Source: Gemmata massiliana
GTDB taxonomy: Bacteria; Planctomycetota; Planctomycetia; Gemmatales; Gemmataceae
Reading direction: 5' to 3'
DNA: 64,000 nt
NCBI RefSeq assembly: GCF_901538265.1
Contig: NZ_LR593886.1
Span: 6,407,738 to 6,471,737 of the forward strand
Both the position numbers and the translations under genes were made by a program. The notes under the pieces are model-generated. The model made no database searches and had not been told where the DNA came from. It saw nothing but the letters and a program-made list of their open reading frames with translations. Of this stretch, positions 19,543 to 29,100 are shown in pieces (the stretch's first letter is position 1; every line of letters starts with the position of its first letter).

Positions 19543-20418
19543 ATGGCGGCTCAACGACTCGATGGAAAAGCCCTGGCCGCGACGATGCGGTCAGAAATCG
19601 CCGCGCGCGTGGCCGAACGCGCGCGCGCCGGTAAGCGCGCGCCCGGACTGGCGGCCGTGCTCGTCGGCGAAGACCCGGCCAGCCAGCAGTACGTGAAGAA
19701 CAAGCATAAGGCGTGTCAGGACGCCGGACTCGCCACCACGGTCCACCGGCTCTCCGCCTCCACGACGCAAGCGGAACTGCTCGAACTCGTCGGGCGCCTG
19801 AACGCGGACCCGGCCGTTCACGGCATCTTGGTGCAGCTCCCGCTCCCGAAGCAGATCGACGACGGCGCGATCATCCGCGCGGTGTCCCCGAACAAGGACG
19901 TGGACTGCTTCCACCCGGAAAACGTCGGCCTCCTGATGACCGGGTACCCGCGGTTCTACCCGTGTACGCCGCACGGCGTGCTGCAGTTGCTAACGCGCAA
20001 CGGCATCGCGCTTGCGGGGAAAGAAATCGTCGTGCTCGGGCGAAGTAACATCGTGGGCAAACCGGTCGCGGTCATGCTGATGCAAAAAGCGACCGCGACG
20101 AACCCCGCGGCCGGCGATGCAACCGTGACCGTGGCCCACACTCGGACGAAAAACCTCGCGGACGTGTGCCGGCGCGCGGACGTCCTCATCGCGGCAGCGG
20201 GCGTTCCGGGGGTCATCACGCCGGACATGGTGAAGCCGGGGGCCGCGGTCGTGGACGTGGGCACGAATAATGTGGACGGGCGCTGGCTCGGCGACGTTCA
20301 TAAGGACGTGGAATCTGTGGCCGGGTGGCTCTCCCCGGTGCCGGGCGGCGTCGGACCGATGACGATCACGATGCTGCTCTACAACACGCTGGACGCGGCC
20401 AAGCAGATCGACGGGTAA
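19543..20418 (+). CDS. folD: Bifunctional methylenetetrahydrofolate dehydrogenase/cyclohydrolase FolD
   Basis: 291 residues; interconverts 5,10-methylene-, methenyl- and 10-formyl-tetrahydrofolate with NADP. Diagnostic blocks are VGEDPASQQYVKNKHKAC with the catalytic Lys, VHGILVQLPLPKQID, PNKDVDCFHPENVG, VVLGRSNIVGKPVA, HTRTKNLADVCRRADVLIAA and PVPGGVGPMTITMLL. Full length for the family. Lies 7 bases after the sirtuin stop and about 50 bases before a membrane permease. Confidence 0.97.
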   Translation: MAAQRLDGKALAATMRSEIAARVAERARAGKRAPGLAAVLVGEDPASQQYVKNKHKACQDAGLATTVHRLSASTTQAELLELVGRLNADPAVHGILVQLPLPKQIDDGAIIRAVSPNKDVDCFHPENVGLLMTGYPRFYPCTPHGVLQLLTRNGIALAGKEIVVLGRSNIVGKPVAVMLMQKATATNPAAGDATVTVAHTRTKNLADVCRRADVLIAAAGVPGVITPDMVKPGAAVVDVGTNNVDGRWLGDVHKDVESVAGWLSPVPGGVGPMTITMLLYNTLDAAKQIDG

Positions 20419-20471
20419 CGTGACCTCGGCCCGGTGCTCGCGCCGGGAGCCCCAGCGGGTACGAACTCACG

Positions 20472-21764
20472 ATGAATCTGAACCTCACGCTCGCGACGCG
20501 CATCGGGCTGAATCTGTGCGCCATCTTCGGCATCACCGCCGCACTGTACCTGGGCAGCAGCATCTTCATCCCGATCGTGTTCTCGGTGCTGCTCGCGTCG
20601 GTCCTGTTCCCGCTCGCGAAATTCATCCACGAGCAGTTGCGCGTGCCGTGGTTCTTCTCGTGTCTCACTGCCCTGCTGGGATTGGTCGCGCTACACCTGG
20701 TGGTGATCGGCGCGTTCACATGGGCGATCCCGAAGACCATCGTCGGGCTGCCGCAAACCGAGCAGGCGTGGATCGCCCAGTACAACACGATCCAGTCGAA
20801 CCTGAGCCAGCTCTTTCCCGTTAAAGACGACGACGAGTTCTTCGGCCGGTACGACCCGAACCGGTACCCGGACCGCCAGCCCCCGAAAGCCATCTCGCTG
20901 GTCCGCAAGCAATTGACCGAAGAGCAACTATCGAGCGGGCTGGTCAAGCTGTCCGTGCTCGGCCTGGACCACTTGTGGCAGGCGATCCTGGTTCTGTTCA
21001 TCACACTGTTCCTACTCCTTGAAGGGCAGATGCTGGCCGACAAGGTGAAGGCCATCTTCGGTCCGTCGATCGAGATCCGCGGGCGCGTGACGTTCGCGCT
21101 GGCGGAAATGACGGAAGCGATCCGCACGTACCTCGTGTGGCGCACGATCGTAAACCTGGGCCTCGCGCTGGTGCTCGGGAGCGCGTACTGGTACCTGGGG
21201 TTGAAACACTGGTACCTGTGGGCGCTCCTGGTCGCGGTGCTCAGTTACGTGCCGTACATCGGGACGATCGCGGCCGGCATCCCGCCACTCGTGGACGCGC
21301 TGCTGTTCGTGGACCCGTCCACCGCGCCGCTCGGCAGCGCGCTGCTCACCGCGTTCTTCATCTCGATCTTCTACACGTGCGTGGTCACGTTCGAGGGCTA
21401 CATCATCGTGCCGTGGGTGATGGGCCGGAGCATGGACCTGAACGCCACCACGGTCCTGCTCGCGTGCTTGTACTGGCACCAGGTCTGGGGCATCGCGGGG
21501 CTGTTCCTGGCGATGCCGCTCATGGCGGCGCTCAAGGCGATCTGCATGCAGGTCGAGGGGTGGCAGGGGTGGGGCCACCTGATGGGGTCCGGCCCCGCGG
21601 TGGAACTGAAGCTCGACGACGCCGCGACGGAAAAGGCGCGCCTCAAGGCCATCGAGAACGCGATCGGGGATAACGGCGAGCAAACGGTCGTGATAGACCC
21701 GAACGAAGATAGGAAAGGTGCAGCCCAGTCGGGCGACACCAAAAGCGACGGATACCCCTCCTGA
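20472..21764 (+). CDS. AI-2E family transporter
   Basis: A 430-residue membrane protein of the AI-2E (TqsA/PerM) family: two helices at the start (AIFGITAALYLGSSIFIPIVFSVLLASVL), a soluble loop at about 100-165, then five or six helices with LVAVLSYVPYIGTIAAGIPP and VMGRSMDLNATTVLLACLYW. Members export autoinducer-2 or act as Na+/H+ antiporters, so the family name should not be taken as a function. The C-terminal 60 residues are hydrophilic. Confidence 0.88.
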   Translation: MNLNLTLATRIGLNLCAIFGITAALYLGSSIFIPIVFSVLLASVLFPLAKFIHEQLRVPWFFSCLTALLGLVALHLVVIGAFTWAIPKTIVGLPQTEQAWIAQYNTIQSNLSQLFPVKDDDEFFGRYDPNRYPDRQPPKAISLVRKQLTEEQLSSGLVKLSVLGLDHLWQAILVLFITLFLLLEGQMLADKVKAIFGPSIEIRGRVTFALAEMTEAIRTYLVWRTIVNLGLALVLGSAYWYLGLKHWYLWALLVAVLSYVPYIGTIAAGIPPLVDALLFVDPSTAPLGSALLTAFFISIFYTCVVTFEGYIIVPWVMGRSMDLNATTVLLACLYWHQVWGIAGLFLAMPLMAALKAICMQVEGWQGWGHLMGSGPAVELKLDDAATEKARLKAIENAIGDNGEQTVVIDPNEDRKGAAQSGDTKSDGYPS

Positions 21765-22153
21765 GATCGTCCTCGTCGCCCGCGCGGTCGGGCGCGCGGT
21801 GCGGTGGGCGTTCACTCGAATCGCGCGCCTGCTCGGCGACGCGCTCGCTTCCGATCGCAAGAACCGGCAGAGCCACCGAAAGAACGCCCCCGAAGAGCGA
21901 ACCGATCGCGAAAAATGAACCGAGTCATGCAGCTCGGCCAACAAATCGCAAGCGCGGGAGTGACCAGCACTCCTGTGATTCGCAATTACGCGCCGCGCAA
22001 TACGCCATTGCACGGCGGCCCAGGACCGCTCCCGATGCACTCCCTTCCCGCCCTGCAGCGCCAAGTGCTCGCCGCCGTTCTACTCGTCGCCGGGTTCGTC
22101 TGTGTGGTGGGCGTGAAGGTCACGCGCGCACCGGGCGGCCAGCCCCCGAGCGC

Positions 22154-22417
22154 GTGGCCGCTGCGTTCCCGAATTTGGTGTGTGCTGCGCTGGTGCCGGT
22201 GGTCGTATTCGTCGGGCCGCGCGTCGTCACTGCGCGCGACTATCTGGTACTAGACCTGTTCGTGCTGGTGGGGTTGTGCGTGTACGAGGTCGCGCAGATC
22301 TGGATGCCCCGGCGCACCTTCTCGTGGGACGACATCGGGGCATCGGTGCTCGGTGCCGGGATCGCGGCCGTGCTCGGTTTCGCGCTGTTCCTGCGCCCCG
22401 TGCGGCGAGACAATTGA
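22154..22417 (+). CDS. Small VanZ-like membrane protein, possibly frameshifted
   Basis: An 87-residue reading frame from GTG with three hydrophobic segments. YEVAQIWMPRRTFSWDDIGA and a following GAGIAAVLG resemble the E--Q---P-R--D--D---N--G end of VanZ-like proteins. Just upstream, in another frame, ATG 22035 encodes MHSLPALQRQVLAAVLLVAG, a fitting first membrane helix, so the gene may once have been a single frame of about 125 residues. Treat the start as uncertain. Confidence 0.45.
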   Translation: MAAAFPNLVCAALVPVVVFVGPRVVTARDYLVLDLFVLVGLCVYEVAQIWMPRRTFSWDDIGASVLGAGIAAVLGFALFLRPVRRDN

Positions 22418-22493
22418 GATGCTGTCGCCATTATAAACAGACGATATCGATTTCATAAACACCTTGTGCTGTATTGAGCCAAAGTAATCGCCC

Positions 22494-24023
22494 TTACGAC
22501 GACGTTCGGACGAACAGCGCGAGCGAGCTGATGACCGTCTGGAACACGCCCCACGCGAGCGGTATCCCGACCCACCCCCACCGGAACCCGAGCGTGAGCC
22601 AGTTGAACGCGACCGGCGTGGCCGCTTCCAACGGCGCGGCCACGGTTTCTGCTGTGGTGCCCACCGCGGCCAGTTGAACGGGCGCCACGCGGCGGACGAA
22701 CAGGTTGCACGCGAACCCGACGATGAGCAGCCCGGCCATCAGGTACATCGTCAGCGTGTACGCATCCGCCTTCGGCACACCGCTGTTGATCTGGTGCTCG
22801 CGAATGTAGTTCACCAGTACCGGACCGGCCACGCCCGCCAGTGACCACGCGGTCAGCAGCCGGCCGTGGATCGCGCCCACCTGCGCCGTACCGAACTGGT
22901 CACGGAGGTACGCAGGAATCGTCGCGAACCCGCCGCCGTACATGCTGATGATGATGCCGTAACACAGCACGAACAGCGCCACGTTCCCCAAATGCCCAGT
23001 CGTGGGCGTGAGCGCATACAGCACCGCGCCGAGCGCGAAGAAGATCGCATACGTGGGCTTGCGGCCGATCGCGTCGGACGTGGACGACCACACAAACCGC
23101 CCGGCCATGTTGAAGAGGCTCAGCAGCCCCACGAACCCGGTCGCCGCCTTCTCCCACACCTCGGGGGAGAACAGTTGCGGGAACATCTCCTGGATCATCG
23201 GCGACGCCTGTTCCAGCACGCCGATTCCGGCTGTGACGTTCAGCAGCAGCACGGCCCACAGGAGCCAGAACGCCCGCGTGCGGATCGCGTCGTTCGGGGT
23301 GGCGCTCGCAACGTTCGATATGGCCTTCTTCACCGCACCGGGCGGCTTCCAGCCGGGGGCCGGGATGCGCACCGTCAGCACGCCGAACATCATGAAGGCG
23401 AAGTACACGACGCCCATCACCAGGAACGTTTCCTGTACGCCCGCGGATTCCGGCGTGCGGAAGTGGGCCATCAGCACGCGCGAGAGCGGCGCGCCGATCA
23501 TGGACCCGCCGCCGAACCCCATGATTGCCAACCCGGTTGCCATCCCGGGCCGGTCCGGGAACCACTTGATGAGCGTGGATACCGGAGAGATGTACCCCAA
23601 CCCCAAACCGATGCCACCGAGCACACCGTAACCCAAATACAGCAGCCAGAGTTGGTGAACCCACACCCCGACCGCGGACACCAGGAACCCGCTCGCGAAA
23701 CAGACCGCCGACGCGAACATCGCCTTGCGCGGCCCGACCCGATCGAGCCACGAGCCGAACAGCGCCGCGGAGAGCCCGAGGAACACGATGGCGATGCTGA
23801 ACACCCACGCCACGTCCGGCTGGCTCCAGTCGCCTTGCGCGGGCGCCTTAATTCCGATGAGTTGCGTGAGCGGGAGCTTGAACACACTGAACGCATAGGC
23901 TTCGCCGATGGCCAGGTGGATCGCCAGCGCCGCGGGCGGAACGAGCCACCGGTTGAAGCCCGGCGGGGCGACGGTGCGCTGGCGGTCAAAGAAGCCTGGT
24001 GCGGAAGTGACCAAAGTGGACAT
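22494..24023 (-). CDS. MFS transporter, OFA (oxalate/formate antiporter-like) family
   Basis: 509 residues starting at MSTLVTSAPGFF (24023); a longer frame to 24074 has no support. Twelve or so membrane helices are evident, with the MFS loop motif GSWLDRVGPRKAMFA between helices 2 and 3, GEAYAFSVFKLPL in helix 1, and GRFVWSSTSDAIGRKPTYA before helix 8. This matches the OFA family, whose members exchange small carboxylates such as oxalate or formate. A long periplasmic loop around 270-300 is typical. Substrate unproven. Confidence 0.85.
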   Translation of the reverse strand: MSTLVTSAPGFFDRQRTVAPPGFNRWLVPPAALAIHLAIGEAYAFSVFKLPLTQLIGIKAPAQGDWSQPDVAWVFSIAIVFLGLSAALFGSWLDRVGPRKAMFASAVCFASGFLVSAVGVWVHQLWLLYLGYGVLGGIGLGLGYISPVSTLIKWFPDRPGMATGLAIMGFGGGSMIGAPLSRVLMAHFRTPESAGVQETFLVMGVVYFAFMMFGVLTVRIPAPGWKPPGAVKKAISNVASATPNDAIRTRAFWLLWAVLLLNVTAGIGVLEQASPMIQEMFPQLFSPEVWEKAATGFVGLLSLFNMAGRFVWSSTSDAIGRKPTYAIFFALGAVLYALTPTTGHLGNVALFVLCYGIIISMYGGGFATIPAYLRDQFGTAQVGAIHGRLLTAWSLAGVAGPVLVNYIREHQINSGVPKADAYTLTMYLMAGLLIVGFACNLFVRRVAPVQLAAVGTTAETVAAPLEAATPVAFNWLTLGFRWGWVGIPLAWGVFQTVISSLALFVRTSS

Positions 24024-24184
24024 GGAGTTGTCTCGTTCGCCCGGCGCTGGGCGTACCCACCAGCACCCTTCCAAACGCAGGCGCCAGCAGGCATTTGTTG
24101 CATTACATGTGATCCCTCACCAGAAGATAGCGAACCCCGTGCCCCTCTATTACAAGTACAGGCATTTCTGAATCGCCCGCGCGT

Positions 24185-24295
24185 GTGCATGGATTTCACC
24201 GCGGAGAGCACGAGAGGGCGCGGAGGAAAACCGGATCGGAAACGATCGCAGCCGCCGTTGCCTTTCCTCCACCCTCTGCGGTGAAATCCATGCAC
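24185..24295. repeat. Long palindromic intergenic repeat
   Basis: GTGCATGGATTTCACCGCGG at the left and its inverse ending CCGCAGAGGG-type at the right (CTGCGGTGAAATCCATGCAC) pair over about 24 bases with two mismatches. Inner arms AGGGCGCGGAGGAAA and TTTCCTCCACCCT extend the stem. The whole could fold into one hairpin. It ends 6 bases before the stop of the next minus-strand gene, where it could also end transcription. No protein is encoded. Confidence 0.75.
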
Positions 24296-24300
24296 CGTGC

Positions 24301-24993
24301 CTACTGCTTCCCCAACAGCAGATCAATGACCCAGCACCCGCGTGCGTGCTCGCCGCGTTCGCGGCAGTGTGCCAGGATGACCTCATCGTCACAACCCGCG
24401 TCCTGGAGCGCGTCTGCCAGAATCGGCATCCGGTCAAACGCGCGGTCCGAGTAGATGCCGCGTGCAAGCGAGAGCACTGTTTCTGTGAGCCATTCGAGCT
24501 GAATTTCGAGTGAACCAAACGGATTACCGAATATATCTCGCATGAGATCGGCCTGTGCCGCGAGTTCACTCACGTATTCGGGGAGGTATTCGTCACCGGG
24601 TTCCGGTCCCGTTATCGGCAGATCGGCCGCAGCGTTGGCTGCAGCTTGCCGCGCGTTGCCGGCGACGGTGATGAACTTGGAAGTGACGTTAACTGCGCAG
24701 ATTTCAATGTGGGCGAGATAGCCCAATGTGTCGGAAGATTCGGTCCGCACATCGTGCCAGGCCGCTCGTGCCGCGGAGTGGAGGCGGGCCAGCTCCTCGT
24801 CATTGATCTCGCCGTCCGCGAAGGCTTCCGCGGCGGTAACAATTCGGATGATGTGCGGGGGTACGAAAGCGTTCCAGACTCGTCGGCAACACGCGCACCC
24901 GAACAATCGTTGTTTCCGCTTGCTCGCATTGCCCTGTAGAAACTTCAACATCTCCCGCGGATTGGTACCGGTCAACCATTGGTGTTCGTCCAT
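24301..24993 (-). CDS. Gemmataceae paralogous-family protein (CACCRR motif)
   Basis: 230 residues, no signal peptide. The N-terminus (EHQWLTGTNPREMLKFLQGN followed by KRKQRLFGCACCRRVW) and C-terminus (ARGIYSDRAFDRMPILADAL, then a CDD---AHCR segment and GCWVIDLLLGK) are those of a large paralogue family common in Gemmata genomes. The Cys-rich FGCACCRR block is its best marker. No biochemical role is known. The gene lies alone, with DedA behind it on the same strand. Confidence 0.75.
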   Translation of the reverse strand: MDEHQWLTGTNPREMLKFLQGNASKRKQRLFGCACCRRVWNAFVPPHIIRIVTAAEAFADGEINDEELARLHSAARAAWHDVRTESSDTLGYLAHIEICAVNVTSKFITVAGNARQAAANAAADLPITGPEPGDEYLPEYVSELAAQADLMRDIFGNPFGSLEIQLEWLTETVLSLARGIYSDRAFDRMPILADALQDAGCDDEVILAHCRERGEHARGCWVIDLLLGKQ

Positions 24994-25040
24994 CTCTCCA
25001 CAATATCGCGCGCGTGAGTCGGTTCGCTACGGCACTCGCG

Positions 25041-25664
25041 CTACGCGGGCGGGGTCGGTTCGGGCACGCTCCCCTTTCGGAAGTACACGCTCACGCGCCA
25101 CGCCACGAACCCCACGGCGACCACGGCCAATACTACCCATGCCGCGTGCCCGAGCCGGTTCTGCATCGCTTCCCAAGCGTGCCCCGCGAAGTGCCCGACG
25201 AGCGCCATCGCCACCGCCCACACGAGCGCCCCGGCCGCGTTCGCAGGAAGGAACCGCCCCCAGCGCATCCCGGACGCGCCCGCGGCCGGTCCTGCAATGA
25301 CGCGCAGCCCCGTAATGAACCGCGCGATGAACACCGTGAGCGTGCCGTACTTCGCGAAGTACCGCTCCGCAATCTTCATGCGCTCGGGGGTGAGGAACAG
25401 GAACCGGCGCCCCGCGTCGAGGCGCCGGCGCGCGACCCGGCGCCCCAACCAGAAGCCCAGGTTGTCGCCCGCGATCGCCGCGACGAACGCGACCGCCACT
25501 ACCACCCAGATGTGGAGGTGCGAGCCTCCATCTGGGCTGGTGAGGTACCCTGCGGCCAGAAGCGCGGTCTCGCCGGGCACCGGTATCCCGGCGTTCTCTA
25601 GCAACACAACAAGCCCGAGCACCCAGTACCCGTGGCCGCGGACCAGTGCAACGATGTCCGGCAT
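25041..25664 (-). CDS. DedA family membrane protein
   Basis: Start at ATG 25664, where GGAGG sits six bases upstream; 207 residues. LLENAGIPVPGETALLAAGY is the re-entrant VTT/DedA motif, followed by GDNLGFWLGRRVARRRLDA, FAKYGTLTVFIARFITGLRV and a C-terminal membrane helix. DedA proteins belong to the VTT superfamily and are implicated in flipping undecaprenyl phosphate or phospholipids; some affect envelope integrity. Divergent from the sigma-factor gene across about 450 bp. Confidence 0.9.
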   Translation of the reverse strand: MPDIVALVRGHGYWVLGLVVLLENAGIPVPGETALLAAGYLTSPDGGSHLHIWVVVAVAFVAAIAGDNLGFWLGRRVARRRLDAGRRFLFLTPERMKIAERYFAKYGTLTVFIARFITGLRVIAGPAAGASGMRWGRFLPANAAGALVWAVAMALVGHFAGHAWEAMQNRLGHAAWVVLAVVAVGFVAWRVSVYFRKGSVPEPTPPA

Positions 25665-25959
25665 GATTTCCTCCACGTATCCGAGCACGCAGAGAAGAGA
25701 ATGGAAACAGCGTGCCAACCACAATGGTCGGCACGTTACCAAGACTTGCGAGGTAAAGGTTACAACTTACACACCCAGCGCCTCAAAAGTTCAAACCGCG
25801 AAAACGCTGGAAATCACAGACATTCGTGCCCCTCACGCGCAGAAAGCGAGCTTTGGCACACCGCGTGCTTTTCTCTTTGTCGACGAACACGAGTCGGGCC
25901 GAACTTCCCCCCGGCCCACCCCACATACCTGATTGCATTTCAATCAACCTATCCACGAG

Positions 25960-25996
25960 AGCCGGCGACTTCGGTCGTCGGCTTCATCTTTTTTGT
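25960..25996 (+). terminator. Rho-independent terminator upstream of the sigma-factor gene
   Basis: AGCCGGCGAC-TTCG-GTCGTCGGCT is a 10-bp stem (one G-U) with a stable TTCG loop, followed by TCATCTTTTTTG. It is a textbook terminator pointing right, but no plus-strand gene precedes it: the neighbour DedA reads away. It therefore ends either a short leader of the sigma-factor transcript or a small RNA arising in 25665-25960. No other gene is seen in 25665-26111. Confidence 0.75.
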
Positions 25997-26111
25997 GCTT
26001 CGGAATCCGCCCACAACGAGCGGGTGGAGCATCCCATCGGTGAATCGGAATCCCGAAAATAAACGAGCACGCGCGAACGCGACCGGGAACTATGGGGTTG
26101 AGGAGGCACAC

Positions 26112-29100
26112 ATGGCCGATGCGCACGCACTCGCGCGACTCGCGACTCTGGCCCACACCGGGCTTCCCGATCACGCGCTGTTGAACCGGTTTGCATCGGA
26201 CCGCGACGAATGCGCGTTCGCGACCCTGGTGGAACGCCACGGGCCGGTCGTACTTGATGTCGCACGTGCCGTACTGCGTCACGCCCAGGATGCAGAAGAC
26301 GTGTTCCAAGCGTCGTTCCTGGTGCTCGCGCGCAACGCCAGCACGATCCGCACACGCACCTCGATCGGGTGCTGGTTGCACGGGGTTGCACGGCGAATCG
26401 CACTGAAAGCCCGGCGCTCGCGTATGAGGCGCGCGCGTCACGAGGCCGTCCCGCACGCAACAGTGTCGGTGCCCGGGGATGAGTTGACATGGGGCGAAGT
26501 CCGCGTGCTGATCCACGACGAACTCGCGCGACTCCCCGACGCGCTCCGCGCGCCCGTGCTCTTGTGCCACCTGGAAGGGCTCACGCTCGACGAAGCCGCC
26601 GCGCGCCTGGAACTCTCGCGCAGCACCCTGCGGCGGCACCTGGACCGGGCGCGTGCGGTTCTGCGTCAGCGGCTCGCGCGGCGCGGACTGGCCGCGGCCG
26701 CGATCACCTTCCCGACATCGATTTCCAACGCGGTTCCGCCGCTGACCGTTCTCGAAACGGCCCGGTCCGCTGTTCGATTCGCCGCCGGGTTCGCGGAACC
26801 CACGCGCGCCGTCGAACTCGCTAACGGAGCAATGTCCGCTATGACCGCCATGCGAATGAAGCTCGGGCTGCTACTCGTCGCCACTTTCAGCACTGTGGGG
26901 GTTGTACTGGCCGGTATCCAGATGGGAACCGGCCCTCAAAAAGCAGACCTCCCGACCGCGCCCGCTCCCGTGGCCAAACCCGCAGACAAACCACTTGCCA
27001 AGTCCGAAACCGACGACGAGAAACTGCAAGGCGCATGGACCGTCACCGGCGACGACAGCCCGTTTGAGGTGGGCGCGAAGTGGGTGTTCAAGAACGGCCG
27101 GCTCGAGAGACCCGGGGAGAAGAATGCGCCCAAGCCAGAGGCGGAGCTCAACACGTGGTACAAACTCGACCCCAAGCAAAATCCCAGAACGATTGATCTC
27201 ACGTATCAGCTGGGAACCGATGGTCCGGTCGTGTTCACCGAGAAGGGTATCTACGCGATTGAGGGAAATGAACTGAAGTTCTGTACGGTCGCTAGTGGCA
27301 AAGAACGGCCAAAGTCGTTCTCGAAGGCGATGGGGCGCACGCTGATACTCAAGCGCGAGCCACCCGCCAAAGCAACCTTCCTGGAACAGCGCGAGGGCAA
27401 GCCGCCGATGCGCACCGTGTTCGTGTCCCTGGAATTGACCAACACGCGGAGCGAACCGGTTTGGCTGCTCATCCGGTATTCGGGGGACAAACCGCTCCCG
27501 GAATCGGGTAAGTTCTTGGCGACCGAGAACATCCCGCAGGCATTCGTCGGGGATCGCTACGCAATTGCCAAAGGCAGTGAGACGAGTGAAGTGGTTCGCG
27601 TGAGCTTCATCGGCGGCTTCCAAGCCTTCTACCTCGCTCCCGAATCGACCGTGCGCTTCGACCGATACCCGATCGAGTGCTGGAAAGATGTGGATCAGAT
27701 CGAAGTCTGGGAAGTGCCTGCACTCCGCGTGAACGGAAATACGGTGCTCGAAGAGTGGCTCCCCTACCGAACAAAGAGCGACATAAACGTCCGTGTCCCC
27801 GCGGACGCGCCCGCGACCAACCTCGACTGGGACGCGCGGACGGCCAAGTCGCGCACCGACTACCCGAAGGAGCGCGTCGAGTTCGTGCGCGCCGAACCGG
27901 TCCGGAAATGGCTCCTGCCAATCAAAAAGCCCGAAAAAACACCGCTCGAAGCGCTTCAGGGCACCTGGTACCCGATTGCCCTTGAGTTCGACGGTCTGCA
28001 AAAGACCGGAGACGCTCTCAACGCTTCTTTGGGCGAGATGGAGATCAAAGGCGATACGATCGCGCAATCGTTCGGGGATTACGAGCGACAATCGAAAATC
28101 AAGATCGACGCCACTACGAACCCCAAGTCCTTCGATCTACTCGAGCACCCGACCGACGCCGAGGAGAAGAGGGGTGGTAAGCGAACCGGGTTGGGAATCT
28201 ATGACCTCACCGGCGACACGCTGACAATGGCCGTATCGGGCGAAGGAGTGCGGCCAACCGGGTTCAAGACCACCGCCGACTCCAAGTTCGCCGTTTACAC
28301 CTACACGCGCAAGCCGCCTGCGAAGCCCGAAAAGGCGCCGCCGGAATTCGTCTCGGGGGAAGCTACGCTCTACTTGGGGCGCGAGGGTTTAGACGGCGCA
28401 CCGGAAGACACGGCGAAGAAACAGATCCCGGACAAAGCCGTGCTCGCCAAGTTTTTGGCCTGCTTCCCGGAGTTGGGGCGCGGGAAGGAAGCACCTAATC
28501 CTGGTGGCTTGAAGGCGAACATCACCTTCCGATTTACAGATAAAGAAGGCAAATCGATCACGGTCTACAGCACGTGGACGGAATGGAGCGAGGGCCAGGG
28601 CGTCTGGCCGGTGAAAACTAATCTCATGAAGCTCACCGGGGAACTGTTCGAGCGGCCGATCCTCATCGACCGGGGAACCATCACGGGCCTGTGGGAGTTC
28701 GTGAAAGCCGAAAAGGGTGGACAGAACGAAAATCTGCCACTCATCGTACTTCGTGCAATCGGCGACAAACTGATACTCGGTGGTAACGACAAGCTTGTTT
28801 GGGATAACAAGTGGGGGATTAATTACGCGATCGACCCGAGCAAGTCGCCGAAAGAGATCGATTTAGTCTTCCTGGATGGAGCGGAGAGACGGCTCAGGCA
28901 CGGCATCTACACGGTGAAGGACAACGCCCTGATGATTTGCTTTGACACTAACGGCAAAAATCGGCCCACCGAGTTCAACACCACTAAAAGTCGCGACCAT
29001 TCCTTGTGGGTCTTCAAACGCTGGAGCACCGAAACAACACCGGCATCCGCCACAGGCGACCTCGACAAGCTGAGGAAGAAGCTCCGGAGCGGCACGCCCG

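Noticed and set aside
20472-21764. Quorum-sensing autoinducer-2 exporter
   Set aside because: Family membership alone does not show AI-2 transport, and no luxS or lsr genes are present in the window.
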